Part shown: in pieces, positions 27,653-37,030 of the stretch
Layout of the letters: each line of letters opens with the position of its first letter
How positions within the stretch are numbered: the stretch's first letter is position 1
Origin: Persephonella atlantica
GTDB taxonomy: Bacteria > Aquificota > Aquificia > Aquificales > Hydrogenothermaceae
Reading direction: 5' to 3'
Length of the DNA stretch: 64,000 nt
Assembly: GCF_016617615.1 (NCBI RefSeq)
Contig: NZ_JAACYA010000002.1
Coordinates: 248,001-312,000 of the forward strand
The notes under the pieces: generated by a model
What the model saw: the letters and a program-made list of their open reading frames with translations, nothing else
What the model was told of the DNA's origin: nothing
The model's database searches: none
Position numbers and translations under genes: made by a program

Positions 27653-29314
27653 ATGAAAGAAGAAATAAGAAACAGGATTGTTCAAGAACTGTCTAAAGTT
27701 ATACCGGAGATTGAAGAGGTTAAAGAAAAAATAAAGATAGACATTCCAAAGGAAGAAAAGTTTGGAGACCTGTCTATAAATGCAGCCTTTCTTCTTACCA
27801 AATATCTCAAGAAAAAACCTTTAGAAATAGCACAACAGATAAAACAGATACTGGAAAAACTTCCGGAGTTCTCAAAGGTTGAGGTGGCAGGAGGAGGGTT
27901 TGTAAATCTGTTCCTATCTATTGAATACTACAGACAGGTGATAGACCAGATACTGACAGAAAAAGACAGATATGGGGCTGCTAAAAAAAAGGATAAGGGA
28001 AGAATAAATGTAGAGTTTGTCAGTGCCAATCCTACAGGACCTCTGCATCTTGGACACGGGAGAGGTGCTGTTGTAGGTAACGTTCAGTCTAATCTTTACG
28101 ATTATATGGGATACGTAGTTGAAAGGGAGTTTTACATAAACGATGCAGGAAAACAGATACAAAAGTTAGGTGAGTCTGTATATGCAAGATTTAGACAGAT
28201 TGAACAGCCTGACTATCCATTCCCAGAAGATGGGTATCATGGAGAATACATAAAAGAGATAGCACAGCATCTGTACAAATATGAGAGGGAAAAGATACTC
28301 TCGATGGTTGATGAAAAGCAGGCCATAGACTTTTGCGGGGAGTTTGCAAAGGAACTTCTTTTAGAAAAGATAAAAAACGACCTTAAAGAGTTTGGAGTTG
28401 AGTTTGATATATGGTTTAGTGAAAAAAAGCTTTACACAACAGGAAAAGTTGAAGAGGCCTTGCAGTTTTTAAAAGATAAAGGAATGATTTACGAGAAAGA
28501 CGGTGCAGTCTGGGTAAAAACAACACTTTACGGTGATGACAAAGACAGGGTGATAATAAAGTCTGACGGTTCATACACTTACTTTGCAGGAGATATAGCA
28601 TATCACTACGACAAGTTTAAACGAGGATACGATTTTATTGTCAATGTGTGGGGAGCAGACCACCACGGTTACTTCCCAAGGCTGAAAGCAGCCGTTATGG
28701 CATTTGGCGTTCCTGAAAACTGGATAAATGTTATGTTTATCCAGCTTGTAAAGCTGTTTAAAGATGGAAAAGAGATAAAGATGTCAAAAAGGTCTGGAAG
28801 CTTTATCACCCTTAAAGAGCTTATTGAGGAAGTAGGTAAAGACGCTGTTGTATATTTCTTTCTAACAAAAGACAGTGATACACATCTGAACTTTGATATA
28901 GACCTTGCTGTAAAAAAATCTTCTGAAAACCCTGTTTATTACGTCCAGTATGCCCATGCCCGTATATGTAGCGTATTTAGAGAAGCAAAAGAAAGGTTTG
29001 GCTTTGACCCGGAGGAAGATTTTGAAGCTGATATAAATCTTCTAAAAGAAGAAACAGAAAGAGTTTTGATGAAAAATCTTGCTTTTATTCCAGACCTTGT
29101 AAGGGAAGCAGGAGAAAAAAAACAACCCCACAAGCTTACACAGATAACATACAAATTAGCATCAGAGTTTCATTATTACTATAACAACTTTAAGTTCCTG
29201 AACCCTGATGACGAAAAATTAATGAAAAGCAGACTTTTGCTTTTAAAAGCTGTCAGGGAAACTTTTAGAACACTTTTTAAACTTATGGGAATCACTCCAC
29301 TGGAGAGGATGTGA
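27653..29314 (+). CDS. argS: Arginyl-tRNA synthetase
   Basis: 553 residues. N-terminal Add1 domain, HIGH-type motif in NPTGPLHLGHGRGAV, KMSK-type motif as KMSKRSGS, and the C-terminal DALR anticodon domain ending LFKLMGITPLERM. Complete. The SPOR gene follows after one base. Confidence 0.97.
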   Translation: MKEEIRNRIVQELSKVIPEIEEVKEKIKIDIPKEEKFGDLSINAAFLLTKYLKKKPLEIAQQIKQILEKLPEFSKVEVAGGGFVNLFLSIEYYRQVIDQILTEKDRYGAAKKKDKGRINVEFVSANPTGPLHLGHGRGAVVGNVQSNLYDYMGYVVEREFYINDAGKQIQKLGESVYARFRQIEQPDYPFPEDGYHGEYIKEIAQHLYKYEREKILSMVDEKQAIDFCGEFAKELLLEKIKNDLKEFGVEFDIWFSEKKLYTTGKVEEALQFLKDKGMIYEKDGAVWVKTTLYGDDKDRVIIKSDGSYTYFAGDIAYHYDKFKRGYDFIVNVWGADHHGYFPRLKAAVMAFGVPENWINVMFIQLVKLFKDGKEIKMSKRSGSFITLKELIEEVGKDAVVYFFLTKDSDTHLNFDIDLAVKKSSENPVYYVQYAHARICSVFREAKERFGFDPEEDFEADINLLKEETERVLMKNLAFIPDLVREAGEKKQPHKLTQITYKLASEFHYYYNNFKFLNPDDEKLMKSRLLLLKAVRETFRTLFKLMGITPLERM

Positions 29315-29315
29315 A

Positions 29316-29885
29316 ATGGAGCCAGATCTGAAAGACACAATAAAAAAATTAGAAGAGGCAAAGAGCAGACAGGAAAAGATAGAGAGAATAATAATACTCC
29401 TCTCTGGACTACTTATTGTCATAATATTTTCAATAATAGGTATCAACATATATACTGACAGGGAAGAGACTGTTTCCGAACCAGAGATAACAATAATTTC
29501 TCAGGAGGTCAAAAAAACAGAAGTTACCCCCAAAGAGACAAAGTCTGTAATGCTTCCACAGACGCCACCTCCTCAAGTCCAGAAAGAAACTGCTGTACAG
29601 GCCAAAAAACAGACTGAACTGGAAAAAAAAGAGGAAGTAAAAGAAAAGAAAAAAACCGTTAAAATAGATAAGCCTTCCTCTATACATGGATTTTACATTC
29701 AGGTAGGAGCATTCAGCTCAAAAAAGAAGGCTGAAAGACTTGTTAAAAATCTACGGATGAAAAATGTTTTCATAAGAAAGGAAGGAGAGCTTTACAAGGT
29801 AATGATAGGAAGTTTTAAGAACAAAAAAGAAGCATATAACTTTATGAAAGCTAAAAACATAAAAGGATTTATCAGGAAAATATAA
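29316..29885 (+). CDS. Membrane-anchored SPOR-domain protein
   Basis: 189 residues. A cytoplasmic coiled segment (about 3-25), one membrane helix (about 27-48), a charged Lys/Glu/Pro linker and a C-terminal SPOR domain (GFYIQVGAFSSKKKAERLV, YKVMIGSFKNKKEA). SPOR domains bind denuded peptidoglycan at division sites, so a role in cell division or envelope upkeep is likely. Coupled to argS. Confidence 0.85.
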   Translation: MEPDLKDTIKKLEEAKSRQEKIERIIILLSGLLIVIIFSIIGINIYTDREETVSEPEITIISQEVKKTEVTPKETKSVMLPQTPPPQVQKETAVQAKKQTELEKKEEVKEKKKTVKIDKPSSIHGFYIQVGAFSSKKKAERLVKNLRMKNVFIRKEGELYKVMIGSFKNKKEAYNFMKAKNIKGFIRKI

Positions 29886-29901
29886 GCGGGTCAGAGCCCG
29901 C
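29886..29901. terminator. GC-rich hairpin between two convergent genes
   Basis: GCGGG-tcagag-CCCGC, a 5-bp stem, fills the 17-base gap between the SPOR gene and the convergent glycosyltransferase gene. It is GC-rich in AT-rich surroundings, and placed to act for both strands. A T-run is lacking, so its strength is uncertain. Confidence 0.45.
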
Positions 29902-29902
29902 A

Positions 29903-31141
29903 TCAGTTTAGCTTTTCTTCGGGTGCTTTTCCATTTCCTTCAGATTGGGAAGCTTTCTCAATAATATCGTTCAGCATATTTGCTAAAAACTCTCCCCTTT
30001 GGAGTATTGTATGGTTCTGGAAAACAGTATCCCTTCCCTGTTTTGCTATCATCTCCCTTTCTTTTGGAGCCTCTTCCAGATAGTAAGCAATCTTACCTTC
30101 TATCTCAATACTGTCCACAGGATGATATGTTACAAGGTCTCTACCATCAACCAAAAATGTTTTTGAAGAGAGTCTCTCTTCTACCATTGTTAGCGTATTG
30201 GAAGCAACAGAAGCAAAAACTGTGTATGCAAGTCCCGTTGGTATAAACGGAGGATGTGAAAGGAGAGCTATCTTTGTTTTAGATAGAAAGCTGATAATAT
30301 CTTTATTTGAAATGATATGTTTATAAACGACAACATTGTCCTTTGTTTCTCCTTCCACAGGTCCTAAAACATTTATCTCAAAGTCTTCTATGGAATCTAT
30401 AATGTTCCATCTCCTCAGGTGCATGGCATAGATTGTAATCTCTGTAAGATACTGGAGAAACTCATCTTCCCTTTCCTGCTGAAACTTTATCATTGCCTGC
30501 TGGAAGTCCTGATTATACTGGGAGAGAAGGTAACCTGACGCATATCTAACAGGCATGTCTGGATTTCTGTAAAGCATTCTTCCCAGTTCTACAGCAAAAC
30601 CAAACAGTCCCTCATCAAACCGCTCTTTCCAGGCCAGCTCAATGTTGTCAGGGTCAGTAACAGGCCCAACAAATGCAAGGTCAAACTCTTTCTCAACATT
30701 AGGAGGAGGGAAATCGGCTGGATTTATACCGGGAGCTAAAAATGCAACATTTTTTCCCATAGAGCCAAGCCACTGGCCGTGTTCAATATCTATTGTCAGA
30801 TATAGAAGCTGGTTTGACTTGAGTGCAGATTTTAACTTTGTAAAATGAATCATAGGGTCGTCAAGAAACCACGAGACATGGATATTACCTATTATATCAG
30901 CCAGTATCTTCTGCTGATTGTCTTTCTCTGCGAATATCAGGCCATCAAGATTAAAATCAAACGTAAAAAGAGGCCTGTACTCAATAATTTCGTTCACAAT
31001 CTGCTGAATATTTTCCTGCGTAGGTTCAACAACCTTAACTTCAAAATTTCTTGCTGATAAAGATTTTTGTAGACCTTCTGTAAGAGTATCAACAATACCC
31101 CTTGGGTCAGGCGTTTTAACAAAAACTATTCTGGGTTTCAT
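29903..31141 (-). CDS. Glycosyltransferase-like protein (CgeB/GT1 type)
   Basis: 412 residues from the ATG at 31141, which has GGAGGAAG just upstream; the open frame extends further but without a better start. N-terminal Rossmann part opens KPRIVFVKTPDPRGIVDTL; VSWFLDDP and FLAPGINPADFPP resemble DUF3880/CgeB proteins. The C-terminal part (HPPFIPTGLAYTVFASVAS ... FLVDGRDLV) matches the glycosyltransferase 1-like PF13524 pattern. Acceptor unknown. Divergent from the RCK gene. Confidence 0.7.
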   Translation of the reverse strand: MKPRIVFVKTPDPRGIVDTLTEGLQKSLSARNFEVKVVEPTQENIQQIVNEIIEYRPLFTFDFNLDGLIFAEKDNQQKILADIIGNIHVSWFLDDPMIHFTKLKSALKSNQLLYLTIDIEHGQWLGSMGKNVAFLAPGINPADFPPPNVEKEFDLAFVGPVTDPDNIELAWKERFDEGLFGFAVELGRMLYRNPDMPVRYASGYLLSQYNQDFQQAMIKFQQEREDEFLQYLTEITIYAMHLRRWNIIDSIEDFEINVLGPVEGETKDNVVVYKHIISNKDIISFLSKTKIALLSHPPFIPTGLAYTVFASVASNTLTMVEERLSSKTFLVDGRDLVTYHPVDSIEIEGKIAYYLEEAPKEREMIAKQGRDTVFQNHTILQRGEFLANMLNDIIEKASQSEGNGKAPEEKLN

Positions 31142-31204
31142 ACTTCCTCCGTATGTTTTGATATAATAAACCGAAATTATTTTACTATACATTTGGAGTT
31201 TTTT

Positions 31205-32644
31205 ATGGTTTCTGAAAAAGAAAAGAGAAAACTTACCATATTTGGACTGGGCTTTTTTGGTCTTAAAATCCTCAGACATCTTTCTGATAGATGGGACATT
31301 ATTGGTATTGATTTAGATGAAGAACTGATAAATGAGCTGAAAGAAGAATTTAAAAACAAAGAAAACATAAAACTGATATCAGGCGATGCATCAAGTATCC
31401 TCACATGGAAAAAACTTAGATCAGAAAATATCAAATATATAATATCAACAATCAGGGATACCGATGTTTCCCTGGAAATATGCAGGATAGCACGGGACGT
31501 TTTTAACCTTGATGCATCCATAATGGTTTTACTTTTTGAACAGGAAAGGGAAAAAGAGTTTGAAAAATTTAACATCTCTATTATTAAACCTGCAGAAATA
31601 ATCACAAATGCCGTTGTATCAAAAATTGAAAAAAACTACACAATAGCAACAAATATAGGACTGGGAAAAGGAGAAATCATAGAGGTTCACATACTGGCAA
31701 GATCACATTTAGTTGACAGGAAACTGAAATACCTGAAACCTACAAAATGGAGAATAGCTGCTATCTACAGAGACGGAGAACTTATCATCCCAACAGGAGA
31801 TGACAGGATAAAAGTAGGAGACAGAGTCGTTATCATTGGGGATCCAAAGGTATTAGAAAACCTCGTGAATATTCTGCTAAAAGGGATTCCCCAGTTTCCT
31901 CTCCAGTTTGGTTCAGACTTTGCCGTTATCTATCATCCAAAATGGAAAAAGAGTTTTGAGGAAGCTTCATACTTCAAGAAGGGAACAAAGGCTCACAAAC
32001 TCCTTATCTACCCGTTTAAAAACTATGATATGAGAAAGGATTTCGATTTTATAAAGAAAACTGCAGACAATTTTGAGATTAAAAGTAGTATAAACAGCTA
32101 TTTAGACCTGTTTTCTATGGAGGACAGTATAGGTGTTGTTATCATCCCTTTCCTGAAAGAAGGTCTATTTTCCATTTTTAAACTGAAGAAAATATTTGAG
32201 ACTGCCAGCAAACCCTTCTTGCTTAGTAGAGGAAGATTTCCATACAGAGGTATCGTTGTTTCTCTCAACTGTCCTGACCCTGCATTTACATTAGAAATGG
32301 GAATAGAGATATCTCGTCTTATGAAACTTCCATTTGAAGCTGTATTCAGTGTTATGCCTGCAGAACTAAGAGGCGTTGAAGAAGAGGAAGCTATGAAAGA
32401 GAGAAACAACATCATTTCAGACTTTGAGCATATATATAAAAAAGAGATAAAGTATGCTGTCCTTGAGGGAAACCCTGTAAAGAAAACAGCAGAATATCTG
32501 AGAGACAGAAACGACTATCTTCTTGTTCTGTCGTATGATAAAAAGGAAGATATCTCTATTCTCAATCCAAGTGTTCCCTTTTATATTGCCAGAAACAGCA
32601 GAATCTCAACACTGTGCTTTCCGTTAGAGGAAACATATGAGTAA
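31205..32644 (+). CDS. RCK (TrkA/KTN) protein with C-terminal USP-like domain
   Basis: 479 residues from the ATG at 31205, six bases after GGAG. An RCK_N domain (LTIFGLGFFGLKILRHL, IGIDLDEELI) is followed by RCK_C (about 135-220: EIIEVHILARSHLVDRKL ... VGDRVVIIGDP). The last 250 residues contain a universal-stress-like fold (YRGIVVSLNCPD ... YLLVLSYDK). It probably gates the antiporter encoded next, with which it overlaps by eight bases. Confidence 0.83.
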   Translation: MVSEKEKRKLTIFGLGFFGLKILRHLSDRWDIIGIDLDEELINELKEEFKNKENIKLISGDASSILTWKKLRSENIKYIISTIRDTDVSLEICRIARDVFNLDASIMVLLFEQEREKEFEKFNISIIKPAEIITNAVVSKIEKNYTIATNIGLGKGEIIEVHILARSHLVDRKLKYLKPTKWRIAAIYRDGELIIPTGDDRIKVGDRVVIIGDPKVLENLVNILLKGIPQFPLQFGSDFAVIYHPKWKKSFEEASYFKKGTKAHKLLIYPFKNYDMRKDFDFIKKTADNFEIKSSINSYLDLFSMEDSIGVVIIPFLKEGLFSIFKLKKIFETASKPFLLSRGRFPYRGIVVSLNCPDPAFTLEMGIEISRLMKLPFEAVFSVMPAELRGVEEEEAMKERNNIISDFEHIYKKEIKYAVLEGNPVKKTAEYLRDRNDYLLVLSYDKKEDISILNPSVPFYIARNSRISTLCFPLEETYE

Positions 32645-33791
32645 AGAAGAAGCTATTTTACTGCTTATTATCTCGGCTGGAGCATTTGTTGTTCCCTTTA
32701 TCAGCAGGAGATTAATGCTACCTTCTGCTGTTGGTGAAATCATTTTTGGTCTATTTATTGGTATCTTTTTTTCGCAAACAGAAAAGACATTTTCCATCAT
32801 ACATTTTCTTGGGAGTTTAGGCTTCCTTATACTGATGTATCTTGCAGGACTGGAGATAAATTTTGAAAAAATAAAAACAACACCAAGGAAAAATCTCATC
32901 ATATACAGCGTATCAATAATCACAGTTATACTGCTGTCGTTCCTTACAGTTATATACATAGAGCAACCAAAGATAAACATACTGATATATCTGACAGTGG
33001 CCATTGGCCTTCTGTATCCTGTTTTAAAGGACAGTAACCTGCTCAAAACAGACTTTGCTCAGTCAACACTCATTATCGCAAGTATAGGAGAAGTTATAAG
33101 CCTTGTGTTTATCTCAGGATTTTTTATGTACTTTAAATATGGGCTTTCTAAAGAAACTTTCATTCATCTGTTTGAGATATATCTGTTTTTCTTCATAGCC
33201 TACATAACACTGAAACTGTTTCAGCTTTACGCATGGTGGAATCCTGAAAAAGCATACAGACTGATAAAAACAGACGATCCTACAGAAACAGCAGTAAGAG
33301 CTAACTTTGCAAACATGTTTGTTTTTGTAGCCCTTGCCAGTCTTTTGGGGCTTGAGTATATAATAGGAGCATTTTTTGGAGGTATGCTTTTTGCAATGGT
33401 GTTTAAGAAAAGACATGAGATACAGGAAAAGATCAGCAGTTTTGGCTATGGATTTTTAATTCCTGTCTTCTTTATTGAGGTTGGTCTGAGATTTGATCTG
33501 TTTCAGCTTTTGAAAAAGGAGATAATACTGGGAGCTGTAACAATCTCAATAACAGTCCTTTTAATCAGGATGATTGCATCAATCCCTCTACCACTTGCAG
33601 GTTTCTCAATAAAGGAGACGTTTGCATTCCCTTTTGCTCTTTCAATGCCTCTCACACTCCTTGTTGCAATAGCAACACTGGGAATGGAAACGGGAGTTAT
33701 CAATCAGGAATACGCATCAATGATAATACTTGCTTCCCTAATCAGCGGTACCGTTTACCCATGGTTGTTTAAATTTATCATAAGACTATAA
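32637..33791 (+). CDS. Monovalent cation:proton antiporter (CPA2/Kef type)
   Basis: 384 residues, about 11-12 membrane helices and no cytoplasmic domain. PFISRRLMLPSAVGEIIFGLFIG and LGSLGFLILMYLAGLE are typical of CPA2 exchangers, and GLEYIIGAFFGGMLFAMVF fits the later helices. The ion (K+ or Na+) cannot be told. The regulator is supplied as a separate gene (the RCK protein) instead of the usual C-terminal fusion. Confidence 0.87.
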   Translation: MSKEEAILLLIISAGAFVVPFISRRLMLPSAVGEIIFGLFIGIFFSQTEKTFSIIHFLGSLGFLILMYLAGLEINFEKIKTTPRKNLIIYSVSIITVILLSFLTVIYIEQPKINILIYLTVAIGLLYPVLKDSNLLKTDFAQSTLIIASIGEVISLVFISGFFMYFKYGLSKETFIHLFEIYLFFFIAYITLKLFQLYAWWNPEKAYRLIKTDDPTETAVRANFANMFVFVALASLLGLEYIIGAFFGGMLFAMVFKKRHEIQEKISSFGYGFLIPVFFIEVGLRFDLFQLLKKEIILGAVTISITVLLIRMIASIPLPLAGFSIKETFAFPFALSMPLTLLVAIATLGMETGVINQEYASMIILASLISGTVYPWLFKFIIRL

Positions 33792-33812
33792 TAAAATAAA
33801 AAAGGCAGAAAA

Positions 33813-34430
33813 ATGATTAATCTGACAACAGATGAAGCCACATTTACAGTTATTGACCTTGAAACTACAGGGTTTTTTCCAGAAAGGGACTACATCATAG
33901 AAATTGCGGCAATAAAGTTTCAGGGTGGAATCGAGATAGACAGATACTGGAAACTTATAAAGCCAGACAGTGAATTTATTCCTCCCTTTATAACAGAACT
34001 AACAGGAATAACAAATGCTATGGTTATAGACCAGCCTGTCATAAAGGATGTTATCCCCGAAATTTACCAGTTTATTGAAAGTTCAGTCCTTGTTGCCCAC
34101 AACATAAAGTTTGACCTTTCTTTCCTGAACTACAATGCAAAAACATACTTAGGAAAAACCATAAAAAATCCATCTATATGTACAGACCATCTTGCAAGGA
34201 GAATACTTCCTGATATTGACAGTAAATCTTTAGAAAGTCTCGCATACCATTTCAGTATTCCATACAGACAGAAACATAGAGCGATGTCTGATGCTCAGGT
34301 AACAAAGCAGATTTTTGAGAAGATGCTGTCCTTCCTTGAGGATTACAATGTAAACAGGGTTATTGATATAATTAAACTCTCTGAAGGAAAGAAAATTAAC
34401 TATCGGGAAAAGAGGAAAAAGTATGTTTAA
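33813..34430 (+). CDS. DEDDh 3'-5' exonuclease (DnaQ/PolC-epsilon type)
   Basis: 205 residues. ExoI FTVIDLETTGFFPERDYIIEI, ExoII VAHNIKFDLSFLN and ExoIII HRAMSDAQVT give the DEDDh set. It could be the proofreading subunit of DNA polymerase III or a stand-alone repair exonuclease; the short C-terminal tail does not decide. It overlaps proC by eight bases. Confidence 0.86.
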   Translation: MINLTTDEATFTVIDLETTGFFPERDYIIEIAAIKFQGGIEIDRYWKLIKPDSEFIPPFITELTGITNAMVIDQPVIKDVIPEIYQFIESSVLVAHNIKFDLSFLNYNAKTYLGKTIKNPSICTDHLARRILPDIDSKSLESLAYHFSIPYRQKHRAMSDAQVTKQIFEKMLSFLEDYNVNRVIDIIKLSEGKKINYREKRKKYV

Positions 34431-35211
34431 AGTTGGATTAATAGGCTGTGGAAACATGGGAGAAGCTATTGTAAAGGGTCTGAGCAGAAAGATAAAATCC
34501 ACAGACATCATAGTTTCTGACATAAATCCTGAAAGGGTTGAATATATGGTTGAAAAGTACAATGTTGCAGGAAGTTCAAGCAACAGGAGGGTTGTGGAAA
34601 ACTCAGAAATTGTTATACTTGCTGTAAAACCAAAAGATTTAGAGGAAACAGTCAGCCCTATAAATGATTCTTTTAAAGGAAAAGTTGTTGTCTCTGTTCT
34701 TGCAGGAATATCTATACCTAAGCTAAAAAATTTGATGAAAGATAGCTTCATCGTTAGAGCAATGCCAAACACACCTGCTCTCGTTGGCGAGGGGGCAATA
34801 GGAGTGAGTTTTGAAAATGACAGCCCTGAAATAAAAGAAAAAATCATAGATTTACTCTCCTCACTCGGTACTGTTGTGGAGGTTGATGAAAAGCTGATGG
34901 ATGTTGTAACAGGTCTGTCTGGAAGTGGTCCTGCATACGTTTTTATGTTTATTGAAGGACTGATTCAGGGAGGCATAAAGGGTGGTCTGTCATACAATCA
35001 ATCCAGAGAACTTGCCGTCCAGACTGTTTTGGGAGCGGCAAAGATGCTGAAAGAAACAGGAGAACACCCTTCCATTTTGAGGGATAAGGTCAGTTCACCG
35101 GGAGGAACAACTATATATGCCCTGCACAGATTAGAGGAAAAAGGATTTAAAGATGCTGTCATATCCGCCGTTGAAGAGGCAACCAAAAGGAGTAAAGAAC
35201 TATCTAAATAA
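34423..35211 (+). CDS. proC: Pyrroline-5-carboxylate reductase
   Basis: 262 residues; last step of proline synthesis. GLIGCGNMGEAIVKGL is the NADPH site, VRAMPNTPALVGEGA and GLSGSGPAYVF are family hallmarks, and RDKVSSPGGTTIYAL closes the active site. It converges on hemW with an eight-base overlap. Confidence 0.96.
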   Translation: MFKVGLIGCGNMGEAIVKGLSRKIKSTDIIVSDINPERVEYMVEKYNVAGSSSNRRVVENSEIVILAVKPKDLEETVSPINDSFKGKVVVSVLAGISIPKLKNLMKDSFIVRAMPNTPALVGEGAIGVSFENDSPEIKEKIIDLLSSLGTVVEVDEKLMDVVTGLSGSGPAYVFMFIEGLIQGGIKGGLSYNQSRELAVQTVLGAAKMLKETGEHPSILRDKVSSPGGTTIYALHRLEEKGFKDAVISAVEEATKRSKELSK

Positions 35212-36304
35212 GCTGTGATGATATATAGCTGGATACGAATATTCCCTTTGGTGTAAGGGATACTTTTTCTCCTTTTATTTCAATAAACCCTTCCCTCTCA
35301 AGATTCCTGAGGAAGTTCATCTTATCTTTAACCAGTTTTATATCTATTCCATTTTTTAGTCTAAGACCTAAAAATATCTTTTCTTTTTTTTCTTCCTTAT
35401 CATCTATTAAATCAACGAACTCAACAGGAAACTCTCCCTTTTTAACTTTTTCCATATAAACATGCAGATTTTTTGTATTTCCAAATCTCTTTCTGTTAGC
35501 AAACGACCATGCCGATACACCAAGACCTAAAAACTCTTTCCTCTTCCAGTACAGGAGGTTGTGTCTGCACTGATAACCTTCTTTAGCCCAGTTAGAAATT
35601 TCATATCTTGAAAATCCACATCTGTTCAAATAGCTATCAATAAGGAGAAACATACGGTAAACAGTATCATCATCTGGCAGAAAATATTCCCCCCTTTTTA
35701 CCATCTGTCCCAGTGGTGTTTCTTCATAAGCAGTAAGCATATAGGCAGACAGATGTTTTACAGGAAGATTTTCTACAGTTTTCAGGTCTTTCTCAAGAGA
35801 TTCAACATCCTGTCCCTGAATGCCGTATATTAAGTCTATACTGATATTTTCTATACCTGCACGAAACGCATCTTCTACTGTCTTCAGACTGTCTTCTGGA
35901 GAGTGCTCCCTACCTAAAGCTCTCAGCTGCTTTAGCTGAAAGCTCTGGACACCAACACTTATTCTGTTAACTCCAGACTGTTTTAGCTGTTTAAACTGTA
36001 AGTATCTATAATTTTCTGGATTGACCTCAACTGTAACTTCAGCGTTACCATTTATACCAACAATCCTGTCTATACCTTCTATTAAATGAGCTATTACTTC
36101 AGGAGGTAGGAGGGATGGAGTTCCTCCTCCGAAATAAACTGTTTTCACATCAAACTCTAAATCTCTATACATATGGAGCTCTTTCAGTACGAGAGATACA
36201 TACTCTGTAAATATCTGCTTATTATTTACAGTTATTGATGTAAAATCACAGTAAGGACACTTTAGACTGCAAAACGGTATATGCAGGTATATTCCCTCTA
36301 CCAA
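35204..36304 (-). CDS. hemW: HemW-type radical SAM protein
   Basis: 366 residues. The radical SAM motif is IPFCSLKCPYCDFTS (C-x3-C-x2-C) with YLHIPFC at the start, GGGTPSLLPPE and GVQSFQ. HemW is a haem chaperone, often misnamed oxygen-independent coproporphyrinogen oxidase; the C-terminal HemN-like region (GLGVSAWSF) is kept. The two functions are not separable without the downstream Cys/Tyr residues, but the length favours HemW. Confidence 0.88.
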   Translation of the reverse strand: MVEGIYLHIPFCSLKCPYCDFTSITVNNKQIFTEYVSLVLKELHMYRDLEFDVKTVYFGGGTPSLLPPEVIAHLIEGIDRIVGINGNAEVTVEVNPENYRYLQFKQLKQSGVNRISVGVQSFQLKQLRALGREHSPEDSLKTVEDAFRAGIENISIDLIYGIQGQDVESLEKDLKTVENLPVKHLSAYMLTAYEETPLGQMVKRGEYFLPDDDTVYRMFLLIDSYLNRCGFSRYEISNWAKEGYQCRHNLLYWKRKEFLGLGVSAWSFANRKRFGNTKNLHVYMEKVKKGEFPVEFVDLIDDKEEKKEKIFLGLRLKNGIDIKLVKDKMNFLRNLEREGFIEIKGEKVSLTPKGIFVSSYISSQLI

Positions 36305-36346
36305 TCAAACACTCCTGTAGACTAAAAATAATAAAACATTGTTATA

Positions 36347-36375
36347 TTGCAATTTAACATATGATAGCATATACT
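36347..36375 (+). promoter_or_regulatory. Sigma-70 promoter for the ferredoxin gene
   Basis: TTGCAA (36347-36352) and TATACT (36370-36375) are 17 bases apart, the optimal spacing, and point at the ferredoxin gene. GGAGGT follows just before its start. Confidence 0.6.
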
Positions 36376-36418
36376 ATAAGGACTCAATTTTTACTAACTA
36401 ACAAGGAGGTTTAGTCAG

Positions 36419-36643
36419 ATGAAAGTTAAAGTATCTGTAGATCAGGACCTGTGCACAGCATGTGCTCTCTGCTACGATGAACTTCCAGAAGTTTACGAAG
36501 ATGCTGGAGATGGTATAGCAAAAGTAAAAGATGACGTTGGCGGTGATGGTGCTATCATAGAAGGTGAGCTTGCAGAAAGAGCTCTTGAAGTAACTGAGGA
36601 ATGCCCATCAGGAGCACTTATTACAGAGGTTGTTGAAGAATAA
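36419..36643 (+). CDS. Single-cluster [4Fe-4S] ferredoxin
   Basis: 74 residues, strongly acidic. Cysteines in CTACALCYDELPE (C-x2-C-x2-C) plus one in EECPSGAL give one [4Fe-4S] cluster. As in Thermotoga-type ferredoxins a single cluster remains and the second is lost. It has its own promoter and a strong terminator, so it is a single-gene transcript and probably abundant. It is a likely electron carrier, possibly for the reductive TCA cycle (inference). Confidence 0.92.
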   Translation: MKVKVSVDQDLCTACALCYDELPEVYEDAGDGIAKVKDDVGGDGAIIEGELAERALEVTEECPSGALITEVVEE

Positions 36644-36650
36644 TATAAAG

Positions 36651-36675
36651 GGGGACTTTTAAGTCCCCTTTTTTT
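36651..36675. terminator. Rho-independent terminator after the ferredoxin gene
   Basis: GGGGACTT (36651-36658) pairs with AAGTCCCC (36661-36668), followed by a run of seven T. It ends the ferredoxin transcript. The stop codon of the convergent gene (36659-36661) lies within the stem, so the same hairpin may serve both. Confidence 0.85.
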
Positions 36676-36976
36676 CAAATCTTTTCTTCTCCATCTTCTC
36701 AATTTTCTCATGAAGTTCTAATAAATCTGCCTTTGGTTTTTCAACGTCCTTAAAATGTCCTCTGAAGAATAAACCCAGGATTATCGCAAGCCATCCTATA
36801 ATCATAAAAAGCCTTGCAAACAGGACAATTATGTAACCTCTAAAGTCTGTTTCATTCTGTGCAAACTCTGAGTTAAAAAAATCAATACTTTTCTCAACCA
36901 TATAAAAACCTACAGAAGAAACCATAAGAATGAGGAATATTATGCTTACAGTTTTAGGTGTTAATCTGATTTTCAT
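36659..36976 (-). CDS. Small two-helix membrane protein of unknown function
   Basis: 105 residues with two membrane helices (about 10-30 and 47-68) and a Lys/Glu-rich helical tail (ADLLELHEKIEKMEKKRFE). GGGGGA precedes the ATG. No family recognised. Its 3' end is embedded in the ferredoxin terminator. A leader inverted repeat (TTCCCC/GGGGAA, 36982-37007) includes its ribosome binding site. Confidence 0.7.
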   Translation of the reverse strand: MKIRLTPKTVSIIFLILMVSSVGFYMVEKSIDFFNSEFAQNETDFRGYIIVLFARLFMIIGWLAIILGLFFRGHFKDVEKPKADLLELHEKIEKMEKKRFEKKGT

Positions 36977-37030
36977 CTTAATTCCCCCTTTTTTATTCTC
37001 AGGGGAAATATATTCTGAAAAAAATTTTTT

